This document shows, piece after piece, positions 5,104-5,717 of a stretch of 5,717 bases of DNA (position 1 is its first letter; every line of letters starts with the position of its first letter). Made by a program: the position numbers and the translations under genes. Origin of the DNA: RGIG2041 sp045546315 (lineage in GTDB: Bacteria > Bacillota > Clostridia > UBA1381 > UMGS1253); the NCBI GenBank assembly GCA_045546315.1, contig JAZQCN010000029.1, positions 1 through 5,717 on the forward strand, given 5' to 3'. The notes under the pieces were generated by a model. The model was not told the DNA's origin and did no database searches. It saw nothing but the letters and a program-made list of their open reading frames with translations.

Positions 5104-5717
5104 TTATTTCTTTTTTATCTCAAGCAATTCCGAAAAATCATATATATAATGATCTGCAACTGCCTTTATATCCCGAATATACTCTTTCGATGACTCATCG
5201 AATACACCACACACATTCATCCCTGCAGACTTTGCCGTTTTGTCAGCATTATAATTATCATCCAGAAAGAGTACATTTTCAACAGGCTGTCCCAGCTTTT
5301 CTGCAGCTTGTACATAGATTGAAGGGTCCGCTTTCGTGGTTTGAAAATCATCACAGGACCACACATTCGTAAACAAATCATATATCCCTATCCTTTTTAA
5401 ACACACATCCAGCACTCTGTGCGGACTTGCCGTAAGGATATTCAGGTCTGCACCTCTGTTTTTGAGTTCTTGAAGCACAGAAACCACATTTGCTTTTGCC
5501 TGAATGTTGCAAGCGTACTCATTATACGCATATTCGTTCATTAGCTTCAGCAATTCTTCTTCCGACAAACGAATACCCAGCTTCTTAAAATATGCGGCAG
5601 TACCGGCATAGCCTAACGGCGTAATGATTTTTATAATATCCTCCGCATATTCTATATTATTTTCATCAAGTATTCTCAACATAACAGAAACGAATGTTGG
5701 CATTGAGTCTACTAATG
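5104..5717 (-). CDS. HAD-superfamily phosphatase, N-terminus beyond the right edge
   Basis: A haloacid dehalogenase type hydrolase of the phosphoglycolate phosphatase / beta-phosphoglucomutase-like group. The frame is open to the right edge and reads LVDSMPTF just before and at the ATG at 5703. LVDS is the continuation of the DxDGTLVDS nucleophile motif, so 5703 is an internal methionine and roughly 10-15 N-terminal residues, including the catalytic aspartates, lie outside. Counting from that methionine, a helical cap domain spans about 5-70, motif II is T91-A-S, the motif III lysine is K124 in TTKADP, and motif IV is LDDNYNAD (147-154). It ends in a lysine-rich tail. It probably removes phosphate from a small metabolite; the adjacent PHP phosphoesterase suggests a shared phosphorylated substrate class. 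The exact substrate cannot be told from this family. Confidence 0.9.
   Translation of the reverse strand, partial: LVDSMPTFVSVMLRILDENNIEYAEDIIKIITPLGYAGTAAYFKKLGIRLSEEELLKLMNEYAYNEYACNIQAKANVVSVLQELKNRGADLNILTASPHRVLDVCLKRIGIYDLFTNVWSCDDFQTTKADPSIYVQAAEKLGQPVENVLFLDDNYNADKTAKSAGMNVCGVFDESSKEYIRDIKAVADHYIYDFSELLEIKKK

Overview
The window reads as a stretch of a low-to-moderate GC Gram-positive chromosome, most likely a Clostridia-type anaerobe. The basis is strong purine-rich Shine-Dalgarno sites (GGAGGAG, AAGGAGAG, AGGTGAGG) 6-7 bases before starts, AT-rich intergenic DNA, and a Cys-rich GltD-type flavoprotein. No genus can be named from sequence alone. All recognisable genes lie on the minus strand, so transcription runs from right to left.

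Right to left: (1) a HAD-superfamily phosphatase cut by the right edge (5717 to 5104), whose reading frame stays open to the window boundary; (2) 19 bases later, a PHP-domain metal-dependent phosphoesterase (5084 to 4089); (3) after a 138-base AT-rich gap with overlapping inverted repeats, an amidohydrolase-2 type TIM-barrel hydrolase (3950 to 3183); (4) after 55 bases, a neutral/alkaline ceramidase-like gene (3127 to 2262) that appears broken: its N- and C-terminal parts lie in different frames and the middle, with the family's HTHTG motif, is absent; (5) after 30 bases, a LacA/Maa-type sugar O-acetyltransferase (2231 to 1629); (6) after 48 bases, a stand-alone GltD-like NADPH:acceptor flavoprotein (1580 to 348) whose best start is a GTG. 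The leftmost ~350 bases hold no complete gene. They contain a good sigma-A-type promoter (TTGAAT-17-TATAAT) pointing left, apparently serving a gene that starts within the first 50 bases and runs off the edge, plus a compact nest of short repeats around 172-206.

The layout suggests one or two co-directional transcription units for small-molecule breakdown: a phosphatase, two different metal-dependent hydrolases, a ceramidase-fold amide hydrolase (now probably dead), an acetyltransferase that may protect sugars, and a redox enzyme. No transporter, regulator or named pathway enzyme is present, so the substrate is unknown. No RNA gene, CRISPR array, complete mobile element or defence system was seen. 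The most informative points are the internally deleted ceramidase-like gene, the operator-like inverted repeats before the amidohydrolase, and the base-composition step between genes (3)/(2) and genes (4)/(5).
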